64,000 bases of DNA from Thunnus maccoyii. Taxonomy: Eukaryota > Chordata > Actinopteri > Scombriformes > Scombridae. The stretch's first letter is position 1. Each line of letters opens with the position of its first letter. The notes below the pieces were generated by a model. That model was not told where the DNA came from. It saw only the letters and a list, made by a program, of their open reading frames with translations, and ran no database searches. The stretch is from the NCBI RefSeq assembly GCF_910596095.1, contig NC_056550.1, positions 7,526,501 to 7,590,500 on the forward strand, read 5' to 3'. Position numbers and translations under genes: made by a program. This document shows positions 47,592 through 63,572 of the stretch, piece by piece.

Positions 47592-49883
47592 ATGCTGATT
47601 CTCCTCGCTGGCATCTTTGTCCTTCACATCATAAGCATCATCCTCCTTCTGGTGGCAACCATTGACAATGTAAGTATGAGTGTGATAGAATTTCACGCGC
47701 GCACACACACACACACAAATATACACGGCTACATTGCCTCCTTACAGCCTCAAGGCGTAATTGGCCCATCATAATCCTTAATGTCCTCCCTAGTTTGAGT
47801 GTTAAATGACAGCACCGAAGAGTTATGCACATGTTTATCATGACAGAGACTGAGTCAAGACTGATGAGTGATCAGCTGCTCATATCTCTTTCATCACTCA
47901 AGGTCTTCATTCCTTCTCTGTCAATGGTCCACTGTTCTTCTCAGGGCCACATTGTTGACATTTCTGGGTGACAGATGGGCCGGCCACCGTGTGGTCACGA
48001 GGTGCCACTGAGTACATCTGTGTGTGTGCATTTAAATTGCAGGCAAGGTGTCAGTCAGCTGGTGCACCTACACATATAGTACATGCACACATACATTTGT
48101 GAGATTCTTGCCTGTGTTGTAGTGAGTGTCGCATACCTGAGTAAGACTTGTGGAATGCCACAGTGACGGGCGGATGTGCATTTCTCACAGTCGTCCCTTT
48201 GCTTGCAGCTTCCCTCAAATACATTTCAGAGCACAGGGAGAATACACACTCTGGCTCTGCAGCTGTGTTTACTCCTACTCCCACTTTCTCTCCGCTCTAG
48301 TATTGATTCATTGATTCGTCCATATTTATGCAGCCACTGCAAGAAAGTTGCAACATGATTTGAAATGTAAAACTATGTCTGTCTGCCTTCCTCCGCAGGC
48401 TTGGTGGATGACTAATGACATGGCCACCGATATTTGGGGCCGGTGGACATACATGAACGGGGCGTGGAACTACACTGATCTCCCCACAGGCTCACACTAC
48501 CCACAAGGTAAGCCACACACACGTCAATCCTGCCAAGTTGTAGAGGAGGCACAACCTGTTTTCATCGATACAACACTCAAAGTCGTATTTACGTCACAAT
48601 AAAACTGAATGAATTTCAGGAAGTGAAGGAGTGATTATCCCAGGTGTGCAAATTGTCTCACATGTCAGTTCAGAAAATGATCAACGCATAAGATTCAAAT
48701 CTCCTGCAGGCATCCAGCAAAATCAAACGTTTCCCTACATGTCTTTGATTTTCTGCCACACAGTATCTTAGCATTCTTTGTACTTTCTTTATTCTAGACC
48801 TGTGCCTGAAATAATTGCCATTCATTAAAGACTTACAGCTTGACTTACAGATCTTTTTTTTGAAGTCAAGTGTTATCCTACACAAACATGTAGTGGCAGT
48901 CTCATTTCATAGTGTGTCCTACCAGAACATTAAAGTAAATTAATCTGGGACTCATAATGGCAAAAATTAATGCAGCAGGCTTTGCAGTGATCCAAATATT
49001 TTTGTTTTTTTTCATTGCAAAATAAAGACCAGTATAGCTCAAAGCTGCTATAAAACACACACACACACAAATGTAAAGCAAAACTGATAGTAAAGATTTT
49101 GATGTTCACCTCCTGAGACTTTAGTATTGTGATGTATAGTGACGGGTATAGTTATAGGTATGGCAATAGTGATGGGTATTTCAAACTTGGGACTTCAAAA
49201 CATACAAAAAGCAGTTTTATAATGGGCATGTTTTAAAATCCTAGAACATTTGGGGCGTTTGAACGCAACATTCCTGCCATTCAGCATTGCAACTGCCTAA
49301 CCAGATGTTTGGTTTGGTCTCACTGAAACATTAGTGTTTCCTGGGTGTGTCACTATGATGTTTTGCACATATTTAGGGTACCCCCCAATTACACAGCATT
49401 TTCATTGTGTTACTCTCTCTCTGGCTCCCCCTGCAGATTACCTCCAGGCAGTGCAGGCCAGCTCAGTGCTAGCTTGTATATTCTCCATCCTGGGCATCTT
49501 TGTGTTTGTGGCTCAGCTCTTCACCCTGGAGAAAGGACAGAGGTTCACCATCACTGGCATCTTTCAGTTCCTTGCCTGTGAGTATTTTTTATCTACCTAA
49601 TTTTGATTTGTTATCCTGACAGTTCTTTCTTTGTTTTTTGATATGTATCTTCACTAATTTTCATTGCTCTCTTTTTAAATCACCTACTGCCCTCACTGAT
49701 GTCCATGTTTTCTTCACTCCAGGTCTTTGCATCATGATCGCAGCCTCCATCTACACAGACCGCTTCCACATCAATGAGCAGTTTGGCTGGTATGGTCACA
49801 GCTTCGTCCTGGCGTGGATCTCTTTTGCCTTCACGTTCATTTCCTCCATCATTTACTTTGTGCTACGCAAGAAGACTGCATGA
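47592..49883 (+). CDS. Epithelial membrane protein (EMP2-like), PMP22 family
   Basis: A four-pass protein of the PMP22/EMP/claudin superfamily, acting at the plasma membrane in adhesion and membrane organisation. Exons: 47592-47669, 48399-48507, 49437-49577 and 49723-49883, giving 162 residues, a normal length for the family. TM1 is [20 protein letters not shown] and is followed by VATIDNAWW. TM2-TM3 contains [20 protein letters not shown] and [15 protein letters not shown]. The C-terminus is [13 protein letters not shown] and [11 protein letters not shown] are closest to EMP2; MLxLLAGIFVxHI is closer to EMP1. The sequon NYT in loop 1 fits family N-glycosylation. Oddity: the first extracellular loop reads [17 protein letters not shown], with Trp where the two family cysteines are expected. 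AATAAA signals follow at 50193 and 50332. The gene is convergent with the GSG1-family gene. Confidence 0.88.
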
Positions 49884-50331
49884 GAAGAACACTAGAGCTA
49901 GCTCAAACCAGCCCAAAATCTTTGGCTGGATCTACTCTTTTCAGTGAAAATCTGGTTTTAGTTACCAAGTGATATGTGGCAGATTCCAGAGGGGTTAGTG
50001 TTTATATTTGTCTGTTTTTGATATCAGTGAAATCAGATTTGAGCTGCTAGAGTATATTCAGCTATAGATATAGCAGCCCTGTTGATCCTCTCAAATACAT
50101 ATTGGTGTTTAATTGAGTCTGCTGCTGTCAGACAGTCAGAGTTTCACATTTTGTGGAGTGTCTTGGTTATTTCTGCGGTAAAGGGCAAGCTCAATAAATC
50201 ACAGCTGTATTTGAGTGGAATGTTACTTTCAACTCAGAGTTTGGGTTGGACTTCCAGAAGGCATCTAAGGATAAAGAATATTTTTGTCATTAACGGGACA
50301 AAAAAATGCCGTAATGCTTGAAAGATGCCAC

Positions 50332-50337
50332 AATAAA
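50332..50337 (+). terminator. Poly-A signal of the EMP-family gene
   Basis: AATAAA about 450 bp after the stop codon. A second AATAAA is at 50193-50198. Which one is used cannot be told from sequence. Confidence 0.45.
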
Positions 50338-50344
50338 TTAAGAT

Positions 50345-52018
50345 CTATCAATAGTTCTGACTTATAACAGAAGCAGATTGAAGAGTAAAATCTGTGGTCT
50401 TTATTTTTTTGTATTGTATATTTACATCTAGATATGAGGATATGTTGGATAAAAAGGGGCGAGTTTATTATTTTAGTTTTTCATTATTTTATTGTTAGTT
50501 CATCAACTTTATTTCTCATACCAGCTCTGGTCTTACTTTATGTTACATGTCACTAATGAAACAGAGTGTAACCACAATGTGATTACATCAATGAAGTCTT
50601 AAACATCTAAAAAATTTATTCATATGTGACATTTTTGCAGATTTGTGTGTAATCTAATGATAAGACTATGCAATGATACAAAGTTTAAAATTAATAATAA
50701 AATACAGTTGAGTTTGTTTTGTAATTATTTGAGATTAGGAAGATTAGTGTAAAAATACAATACCAAATCATTTACTATATACAGTACAATGGCTCTCAGC
50801 CCAGGAACATTATTTCAATGATAGTTTTTTAAATAGATCAGAGTGATTAAAACCTAAAGTAGTAAGAATTAAAATAAATTTCAGTGATGACCATTTTGAG
50901 TTACACTCACCTAGTATGTATGAAATACATAATATAACTCACCCTCACAACCTTTCATATACTTTCAGTCTTTGTCAAACCAGCACCGTCGTCATATGCT
51001 GTGACAGAAAGGAAGCTGTCTTGACTCATAAAGCCTGAGATATGACGTGTAAATATGCTTTGTATGTCTAATGCTGTTTTATTTTTGCCAATGTTATTAC
51101 TCATCATGGATGACAATGATTTTTACAATATTAAAACTTGATTTTAAACTAATTATTGAAGTTTTTTTTTTAATTTCTTCTCCATTTGTCATGATCAGGT
51201 GTAAGGAGTAGTGGTAAATTATGTTTTATTGGTTGTTTTGTTCGAACGATTCATTCATTTGATTCATTCATGAATCGTTTCATTTGAGGCTTGCAGACAA
51301 AAAGAAGTGAAATGTTTCAAACAGCCAGCAGTCTGATTATCAAATTTATTTAATATGAATTTTGTACATTAGCCAAAACAAGACATCTACTTTTTAAACT
51401 ATGAATTTGCAAATTGTGTATATATACACAAACTAAAATGTTAGTTTTCTAGCCGTGCTAGCAGCATGGCTCCAGGGTGGCAATGCCTGTCAGTTTAGCA
51501 CTAGTCCAGACTGAAATATCTCAACAACTACTAGATGGATTGCATCATATCATCATCTAGCGGCATCAAAATGTTGTGTCCAATACTATTGACATTCTCA
51601 TCAGGCTCAGCTGTACTTTGTGTTTAATACAAGTTAGCTAATATTATCATGCTAATATTCTAAACTAAATGTATACCTGCTGTAAATCAACATGCTGGCT
51701 TTATCAGTTTGAGCATGTTGCAATGCTGATGTTAGTATTAAGCTCAAAGAACCACTGTCCTAATAGAGCTGCTAGCATGGCTGTAGACTCTTAGTCCTAA
51801 ATAACACAGTGGCTGTCTTGATCATCTTGAGGCTTAAAAATCATTAATGAGCAGGTCTCTTTACATCTATATGTTCCTTCTTTAGAGTGATCATGATCAT
51901 AGCTAATAACCTGAATTCACTGGGTCATTGGACTGTTGACTGTAAATTCAGAGCACATGATAAGGCCATTACAAACAAACTGCACAGGTCCTCTGCTCAT
52001 GGAAAAACTTCAGTCTGT
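50345..52018. other. Convergent intergenic space, repeats
   Basis: A/T-rich 3' flanks of two convergent genes. It contains a small inverted motif (AACGATTCATTCAT...ATGAATCGTTT, about 51245-51283) and a dispersed repeat at 51455-51800. Part must be the 3'UTR of the minus-strand gene. No other exon was seen. Confidence 0.4.
51455..51800 (+). mobile_element. Dispersed repeat, forward copy
   Basis: Contains GAAATATCTCAACAACTACT, then GCTAATATTATCATGCTAAT, AACATGCTGGC and finally AGAGCTGCTAGCATGGCTG. The reverse complement of the 29165-29540 copy carries the same blocks in the same order. It is noncoding and typical of repeats in percomorph genomes. Confidence 0.5.
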
Positions 52019-55986
<3,968 letters not shown>

Positions 55987-56058
55987 GCTGGGGTTAAATG
56001 AGATGCTCGAGCTGGTGGAGGAATGAGAAAGGAGAGTAGGGTCGAATAAGTGAGACAT

Positions 56059-56794
56059 AAAGATGTGAATATTGAGAGTGGTTAAATATTCAAACTCTTA
56101 ACAGCAATGTTAAAGGGAGGTTATGGGTTACTTCAATTAAAATACAAAAAGCAACATGTCAGCACTGTATGTTAAATATCTAATAAGAGAGTGAGAGCAT
56201 CTTTTTCATTGTTAATCTGCTTGAATTTAGGTACGCCACCCTTGCATGTCACTAAAAATATAACCACGGTGTTAGTTTCCAAGGAAAAGCAGCTCTGCCC
56301 ATTTGCCTGAGATGACTAGTAAGCTGTTTGAAAAGGGGAAAGTGTGGGGGAGCCGGTGGTTTTACATGACTGATCACATTTATAGAATGAAAAGAAGTGT
56401 GACAGGAAATCAGCACACTACTGGTAATTGGTAGGAAGACAGACAGCTGAATAGTTCAATACAATAAATAAATAAAATTGCCGTCACCATGGAACCTCTC
56501 CAGGAGACAGATACTCAAACCAATACCTCTTAGCACTTGACGTCAAGCAGTGATATAAATTTGAGCAAAGAGAGAGAGAGAAAAAAGCACTCACCTCCTT
56601 CAGCCTCTTTTACTTCTTACTTTGTCCTCAGTTCCTCTTTGAGTAAGTGAAAGACACATACTCCTTTACCCGTCTGCTCTCCCTTTCACTCGTCATCAGA
56701 TAGTGAGAGTGATGGAGGATTTTGGCCGTCAAGCTGACCTCTGTGAGCAGTGTGACTGTCAGTCTTTATGAACCGACCCAGTGCAACTGTGAGC

Positions 56795-56829
<35 letters not shown>

Positions 56830-57274
56830 CTCTTTTTTAATCCATCCATATAAATCCAAAACAGACAACTCTGTCTCTATTCCATCTGTTTTCATTTTGA
56901 TTCCTAGACTCATTTTGATCTATTTCATTCATCTCTCTTCCTCTTATCGGCCCCTCTTCAACCGCTCCTCTAAAGCACGCAGCACTTTGTTGTGATCTGA
57001 AAATCAACATGACCTTGAAATAGTGAATATACACTTTAAGGTAGATACACAGTATTAGCCGCATGTACAATATTGCTTTGCAGTACCATATGTTTGCACC
57101 AATTTTAAGTGACAGCTACGTGTTTGACTCTGAGAGGTGGTGACTCCACAAGAGGCGGCTCTAAGGGTGGATTATTTAATAACTGCAGTCAACCACAATT
57201 ACTTGACCGCAAAGGTTTTATGTTGTTGCCAGAGGAGGATAATGTGCCACTGAAAAAGACATTATATCCTTAAC
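56059..57274. other. Upstream flank of the GSG1-family gene
   Basis: Holds a CA repeat (about 56795-56827) and unremarkable sequence. The promoter or a 5'UTR exon of the minus-strand gene may lie here, but I could not identify it. Confidence 0.35.
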
Positions 57275-57996
57275 CAGTGGTTGCCAACCTTTTCTGTGTG
57301 ACACACAGTAAATTACCTCCACAGCCCCTTACAGATGAATGATGTTTAACATTGTTAATTATATATAATTGTAGCTTATACTGTCATAATAACTTAACAA
57401 TTTAACTGCCAATATCTGTTTGGTCAAGTTTGCATTCATATTACTACCAGCTGGACATTTCAATCATTTATTCATTACTTTTAGCTAACCATTTCAACTG
57501 TTTATCCATGACTTCTAGCTAACCATTTCAACTGTTTATCCATGACTTTTAGCTAACCATTTCAACTGTTTATCCATGACTTCTAGCTAACCATTTCAAC
57601 TGTTTATCCATGACTTCTAGCTAACCATTTCAACTGTTTATCCATGACTTCTAGCTAACCATTTCAACTGTTTATCCATTACCTCTACTCTTACATTTAT
57701 TGCACTATTAGCTATTTGGACCATTTATTTTTAGCTAACTACTTCAACCATTTACTTATAGCCAACTGTGTGAACTGTTAATTCATTACTTTTGGCAAAC
57801 AGTTTCACCCTCTCTGCTCATTTGCTAACTAAGCTAGTTCTTCAGGTGTTACAGCTGGCTCAATATGTGGATAGCATTCTTTAATCAAATTGTAACCTCT
57901 ATTTTTCTTTTTGAATTGAGCGCCACAATCTTTTCAGTTACCCCCAGCTGGCAACTGCAGAGGTACCCCACATGTACTCCTGGTTAGGAATCATTG
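57275..57996. mobile_element. hAT-like nonautonomous element, about 720 bp
   Basis: The left end is CAGTGGTTGCCAACCTTTT. The right end is the reverse complement of CAATGATTCCTAACCAGGAG, giving hAT-style terminal repeats (CARTGRTT...AACC). The flanks read TCCTTAAC (57267-57274) and TCTTAACC (57997-58004), near-identical 8-bp sequences consistent with the 8-bp target duplication of hAT elements after small change. There is no transposase. The interior is largely a 34-bp tandem repeat and its decayed relatives. Confidence 0.7.
57474..57686. repeat. 34-bp minisatellite, about six copies
   Basis: The unit contains AGCTAACCATTTCAACTG followed by TTTATCCATGACTTCT, with a strict 34-bp period (copies at 57483, 57517, 57551, 57585, 57619, 57653). 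Variation is mainly TTCT versus TTTT. Decayed units flank it on both sides to about 57810. Confidence 0.95.
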
Positions 57997-60185
57997 TCTT
58001 AACCATGACAGCAAAAATAAATCTTAGTTCATATTATGGAGCCAACATTGTTTCATCTATGACAAAGAAAAACGTAATGCAGAAATTTAAAACCTATCAT
58101 GCAAATGCTGCCAAAAATAGAAGATTTTGCTTTCATCTTTCATGATCATTGCATATTTAACCTGTATATCAACTTTTAAGTTAACTTTTAAGATAACTCA
58201 GACATTCCAGGTATTTGATAATATTCAACTATTTTATTTTTACTTTTAGGCTGCTCTACTTTCTTTAAGTCAACATCTTCACGGTGTAACTTTGTTTCAG
58301 ATGCAGATTGACAGAATCCTTGAGGTGGAACAATGTTTTCCAGACTAACTAAATGCACTCATAATCTGTCTAAAGACAGTCTGAAAGAGTCAGAATGGGG
58401 TTAAGCACTCCCCTCAAACGCCTCCCTGCAAAGACAGGAAGAAGAAGCATGGGAGCGAGGAAGCCTGTGTGTGTATGCAACAGAAATAGAGACAGAGATT
58501 ATTTATGTGCATATGTGTGATAGAAAGATGATTGAGGATACATCTGCAATAAAACAAAAAGAAATTCGGGCAGAAAAATGTCAGATGAAATTGAAACAGG
58601 TGTTTTTATAAGCGCAACAAAAGTGACAAAAATATGTTTCAGAAATAAGAAGAGGAGCATACTTGAAGCATTTTTTTTTTACGTGTATTCATAATTCATA
58701 TACATATTGACAGGTTTGTAATACAGCATGGTTTTGATAGTGTAACTGTCTTCTTTCAGCTTGACTTTTTTACAAGAATAACAATAAAAAATGATAAAGA
58801 CAACACCATGTACGACTCACTTTTAAATTTTATGGCAATGCTTCTTTTGAATGGATTTTGCATCTCCCGATCAAATTGCTGCTGTGTCACTGGAGGGAAC
58901 CATTCGAAAGTACTTGGTTAGGTTTGCTCCCCATTGGCCCGAACAGTTGGCCAATCACAGCTGTTCGTATGACACCCTCTCCAAAGTTTTCAGCTCCAAA
59001 AATGTTTCATCACTGTCCGAGGGACTGACGCCTGTCAGTCAAACTTAACTCCCTGTGTAGAACAGACGCGCTTGTGCACCCAGTTCTACACTGATGAAAA
59101 CTCCTCCTCAGTGTCCCGTCCTTCATCTTTTTCCAGTCACCATGGTCAAAGATGGCAGACACGCATTAGTCCATAGTGTTATCTCCTCCTCTTACAAGGC
59201 TCCTTCTCTTTGCACATTACGAACATTTGTACTTGAAAAATAAGATTGTGTCCGTCTGATTTTTCATGAATACTACTCTGTACCGTAAAAACCCCAGTGA
59301 TGAAAAATAAGAACACTTTTCAAAAGGACCAAAATGGAATCAAAGACCCAGATATTTGCATTTTTCACTTTCACACACACTCACTTCTCACTCATACACG
59401 TGACTTTTGAAAGGCAACAGATGTCCGTTCTACAAGGCAATAATGTCTTTGTGGCAAACTCGACCCTGACATTCCAGACAACATGACTCTGGCTCCTCCC
59501 TCTCCAGGAATGAAAAAGAAAAGGGAATAAAAAAAAATTCCAATTCATGTGTTGACTGAATATAGTGAGATACATCCATTTCATTTTTATGAGTAAATAC
59601 TGATGAGGATACAAAATAATAATGAGGACTAAAATAATAAATGTGATCAGCCTAATGTCATAAGATAAAATACTACTTGTGAGAGGAAAAACTCTCCCCT
59701 TTTCTCTGGGTTTGACACCCGATTTGCTCCCAATACGTCTCTTCAAAGCAAACAAAAGAAAACCTGAAAAAAAAAAAAAAGGTAAATGATAATACAGATG
59801 ATAAACAAAAGTTTAACACTTAGAGGGTGTCTCAGGAAAATCAAAGTGAGCCTAGAGAGGAAGCTTGTTTCTTTTGTTCTTTACAGAAAAGTTCCTTCGT
59901 TCCTCCGTCAGGCTTGACGTCTCATTTAATTCCACTTCGATCTTTGTAGTTGTTTTTTTTTTTAAAAGTCTTTTTCTTGTAGCGCCGTTCCTTTATGTTG
60001 CATGTCCTTTTTTTTTTTCTTTTTCTGCTTTTAAGTAAAGAGCAATAATTCTCTTAGAAGAAAAGGTTTCTTTCTGCAATGTCTTAAATGTAAATTATGC
60101 TGATTCCTGGTGAGAAATTGTACATTCCCTTTTGTTGTTCTCTGTCATAAGATGCCAGTCCTGTCCTTTCACGTTTGGGGCTGCT
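57997..60185. other. Intergenic, A/T-rich, no gene seen
   Basis: Contains homopolymer T/A tracts (58671-58681, 59951-59963, 60008-60020). A 65-codon plus-strand frame at 58851-59048 has no family resemblance or splice context. If the candidate tcf20 exon at 60186 is real, part of this could be its 3'UTR on the minus strand. Confidence 0.4.
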
Positions 60186-60230
60186 TCACAAACATCTCTC
60201 ATTTCTCAGTCTTCTGTGGTCCAAACTTAC
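60186..60230 (-). CDS. Candidate alternative last coding exon of tcf20
   Basis: On the minus strand a good acceptor (TTTCCTTTCTTAG) precedes a short phase-0 frame, VSLDHRRLRNERCL, then stop. The tcf20 exon ending at 63916 ends in phase 0, so the join would give ...RCPKHK-VSLDH.... As I recall, human TCF20 also has an isoform with a short alternative tail after CPKHK. The same bases form a donor-like GTAAGT right after the AG, so this could instead be a chance or recursive splice motif. Evidence is splice signal and phase only. Confidence 0.22.
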   Translation of the reverse strand, partial: VSLDHRRLRNERCL

Positions 60231-60844
60231 CTAAGAAAGGAAACACAAACAATTTGAGATTAGCAGCTCACACTTAAGTCCACAACGCACAGGTTCTTTA
60301 ACAGAGACAACTTCTGGGAAGAGTAGCAGGAGTGCAGAGTGAAAATGAATCTTTTGAATTGGACTAATAGGCAGCTAATCACAGATTCTGTTATTATTAC
60401 CAAACAGGCTGACAAAGAGAAGTGAAAGTCCTATACTGACTACAGTATCTGACTGACATAGTTAAAATGCGTATGTGCAAGTTGAAGTGATCACCTAAAT
60501 TTCTAATTTGTTTCTAATTCAGTAAATTTTAAAAAGCGGACTGTGACTTTTCCAATCTGAACATATTCACAGACATCATTCAAGACTTATAAGCACCTGA
60601 TACATTTCAACGGTAAAACGTTACTTTCTAACAAATCAAACAGCTGTTACTAGGTAAATTTCACTTAGATCAGACATCTACTGCTATGTGATTGGTTATA
60701 TACATTGGTGCAAAGCATGATGAAGCAAAGAGAAGTTGTATTCACAAACCCTTAGCACACCATCACTATTCTGCTAATCCTACACAAGACGAAAGAAAAG
60801 GAAAGACGTGGTTTGTGTGTTTAGTTTCCATGAGGACAGGCAGA

Positions 60845-60915
<71 letters not shown>

Positions 60916-62936
60916 GAGGGGGGGCTGACAGGGAGTGACAGGCAGGAGTGCAGCCACTAAGGTGAGGTGAGGAGGAGTGCGAGAGCTGGATGATTTTTCT
61001 CAGCAAGAGTCCAAGAACTGGCCGACAAAGAGCCTAGAGTAGCTGTTGTGGTGCAGCGTGAAATTAAATTGGAACACGACATGTTTGAATAGAAAAGGTA
61101 TAAACAGCCCCGAGGCAACAAATTAGAGTCTATTTACTGACGGTCCTTTAATGAGAAAGCACACATCCACCGGGTAATGAAACAACAGTGTTTCCCAGAT
61201 GAAAATGTACTTATGGTGATTGAACCTGTTGGGTGGGGAGGCGGGGTCTTATACTGCAGAGTTGGCTGCAAAACAGCATTACATTACATCCTAACATCCA
61301 AGTAGGGAAGTTTCAGTCTATACCATCTAAACGTTAGGGTGGACTGCCAAAATAAGTTTTGTATCTGGGGAACACTGAGCAACATTATGAACAAATTAAG
61401 TGTTAATGAAAGCGCCCTGAATGTGGCTTGATACATACTGACCTGATCTAAGTAACAGGAAAATGTAAGAAGATTATTCCATATCAATCTGTAGGGATAC
61501 ATGTGATGTACTGTGTAAAGTCCTGACGCGGGACGGTATGGGCATTAGAATGAGATGCAAATAAAATCAATTTCAACTTTGGAAACAAGTGATTGACGAG
61601 GCGTAGATTGCCGTTGCAACACAAAAACACATAGTACAAAGATAATAGAGGAATCTTATAGACATAAAATGTATGTTTGGCTGAGATTGAACTCTTAACA
61701 ACCAGAACTGAAAATACAACTGATAAAACTTCACCAAGTTCAACCCAGCATAAAGCCAAATGGAAACAATCAATAACTTGAGTATCAATCATGTAGTCAT
61801 TAAACTCTCTACTCAACAGTTTTGCATTGAAAGTCATTCTCTACACAAGTTTCCTTTTTCTTTGTTCCTTGGATTAAGCTCTGTGAAAGTTTTATGGTGA
61901 AAAATCGGCCGAACGTACATGTTTCACCTGTAATGGTGAGTAGCGCTGTTCAACACCTCAGAGAAGTCAGGAAGTGTCTGTCTGTCTACACTAATTAGAT
62001 GAATGACTGTCAATCACATATCAAAAGAGACACCCAGGTGGAGCAGCGTTCCCTATTTGGACCTGTTTTTCTCTCTGACAAAACAGCCAAACAGGCTTAA
62101 AACACAGTGACTGAACCAGGAAATAAAGATAATAAAATTTAGGTAAAGAAACAATATAAAAGCAATTTACAGCAACTGGTGTCGTTTCTACCAGCTGATG
62201 AAAAGACATGAAAAGACATACATTAATTAATATCTATTAAGCTACAGATTCATGATTTTGAGACTCCTGTACCATTGAAGCACTACAAATAAACTGAACC
62301 CGGGTTATTTTTAAGGTCGGTTCTTTAATCGGCAGTTTTATACATTTTAGCATAATTTATGGTCGCGCTGCAGCCTCTACTCTCTGTCCTCTGCACTCTG
62401 TGTTGGTGTTTGACCGAGGGCGGGGCTCAACCCCTCCACACACGTGCACACACACACACACAGAGCAGACAGCAGAGCAGAGGGGTCGCGGTGGAGACAG
62501 TGAAGCAGGTGAGGTGAAGATAATGTTTTACTTGAGTTAACGACAATTAAGTTCATTACTCTGAGTGCAATGAAACCTTTGCAAGTACAAAGCAAATAAA
62601 GCCTCTTTCACACATGCAGTCTATCCCTGAAATGTTCAGGAACATTTATGTACGGGGTCATGTGTGAATGGGAGCAGGGATCAATATTCAGGGAAAATGC
62701 CGGTACGGTTGTGTTGTGAATAAAAGCAGTAACATTGCAGGCGAGGGCACCTGAAGGGTTACGTCTGTCTGACGAAAGACGCTTTCACGTGGAGCAAGCG
62801 AACCAATCACAAGACTCGGCTGAATAGAGGAGACATTGCTATTTTTTGAGTGAGCAAATATTTTAAATAAAATGTGCATACTCTTTTTTAAATGTTTATT
62901 CACGTAACTTAAACTGTATTGCTTTCATAAAGCCAT
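60231..62936. other. Intergenic or tcf20 3' intron; no gene seen
   Basis: Single-copy-like sequence with the GT repeat at 60847. A GC-box-bearing stretch (62415-62510) looks promoter-like on the plus strand, but no coding exon follows within the window. Confidence 0.4.
60847..60909. repeat. (GT)n microsatellite
   Basis: About 31 uninterrupted GT units. Cys/Val and His/Thr frames across it are repeat translations. Confidence 0.95.
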
Positions 62937-62940
62937 ATCG

Positions 62941-63021
62941 ATTATTCAAAGCTCCGTCAGACGCTAAGCCACACTCAAGCTGATTATTCAAAATCTTCAA
63001 TGTGATGGAGCTTTGAATAAT
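62941..63021. repeat. 15-bp perfect inverted repeat
   Basis: ATTATTCAAAGCTCC (62941-62955) and GGAGCTTTGAATAAT (63007-63021) are perfect reverse complements 51 bp apart. They adjoin the Tc1-derived inverted duplication that starts at 63023 and may be the remains of a transposon end. Confidence 0.8.
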
Positions 63022-63022
63022 T

Positions 63023-63452
63023 GATCCAGTGGTTCTGTTGTGCTGTAGGGGGCATTTTGCTGACATGGTCTGGGTCCACTTGTCCCCTTAGAGGGAAGCG
63101 TCACTGCAAATCAATACAAAATTGTTCTGAGTGATCACCTTAGGTGTTCAATTGTGTTGAGATCTGGTGACTGTGAAGGTCATAGCATATGATTCACATC
63201 ATTTTCATACTCATCAAAGCATTCAGTGGCCCCTCGTGCCCTATGGATGGGGGCACTGTCATCCTGGAAGAGACCACTCCCATCAGGATAGAAATGTTTC
63301 ATCATACGATAAAGGTGATCATTCAGAACAACTTTGTATTGATTTGCAGTGACCCTTCCCTCTAAGGGGACAAGTGGACCCAAACCATGCCAGCAAATGC
63401 CCCTCACTGCATAACAGAGCCACCAGATCCCCTCACTGTAGGGGTCAAGCAC
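63023..63452 (-). mobile_element. Tc1-like transposase fragment with inverted duplication
   Basis: The minus-strand frame 63180-63452 reads LGPLVPLEGRVTANQYKVVL, then FYPDGSGLFQDDSAPIHRAR and FDEYENDVNHML. This is the middle of a Tc1-like DDE transposase including the second catalytic Asp box (QDD.AP.H). It belongs to a different lineage from the 21-kb copy. In addition, 63023-63141 is a near-exact reverse complement of 63312-63429, so part of the fragment exists in both orientations about 170 bp apart. It is inactive. Confidence 0.8.
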
Positions 63453-63566
63453 TCAGACCTGTACCGGTTTTTCTTTTAATTTGTCACCTGTCTGTATTTT
63501 TAAACCGGACCAATAAGGAGTATTAATAAGAGAACTAGTATTGATAAAATCCTAACGATACCTACC

Positions 63567-63572
63567 TTTATT
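63567..63572 (-). terminator. tcf20: Poly-A signal candidate for tcf20
   Basis: AATAAA on the minus strand, about 112 bp downstream of the tcf20 stop codon and before the Tc1-derived block. A longer 3'UTR is possible. Confidence 0.4.

Noticed and set aside
57474-57686. Regular 34-bp repeat considered as a CRISPR-like array
   Set aside because: Units are directly tandem with no unique spacers, and the host is a eukaryote.
58851-59048. 65-residue plus-strand frame
   Set aside because: No signal peptide, domain, splice context or recognisable family.
62377-62508. GC-box-bearing segment ending CAG|GTGAGG, promoter/first-exon-like on the plus strand
   Set aside because: No coding exon on the plus strand follows in the window and the region is antisense to tcf20's 3' flank; too weak to annotate.
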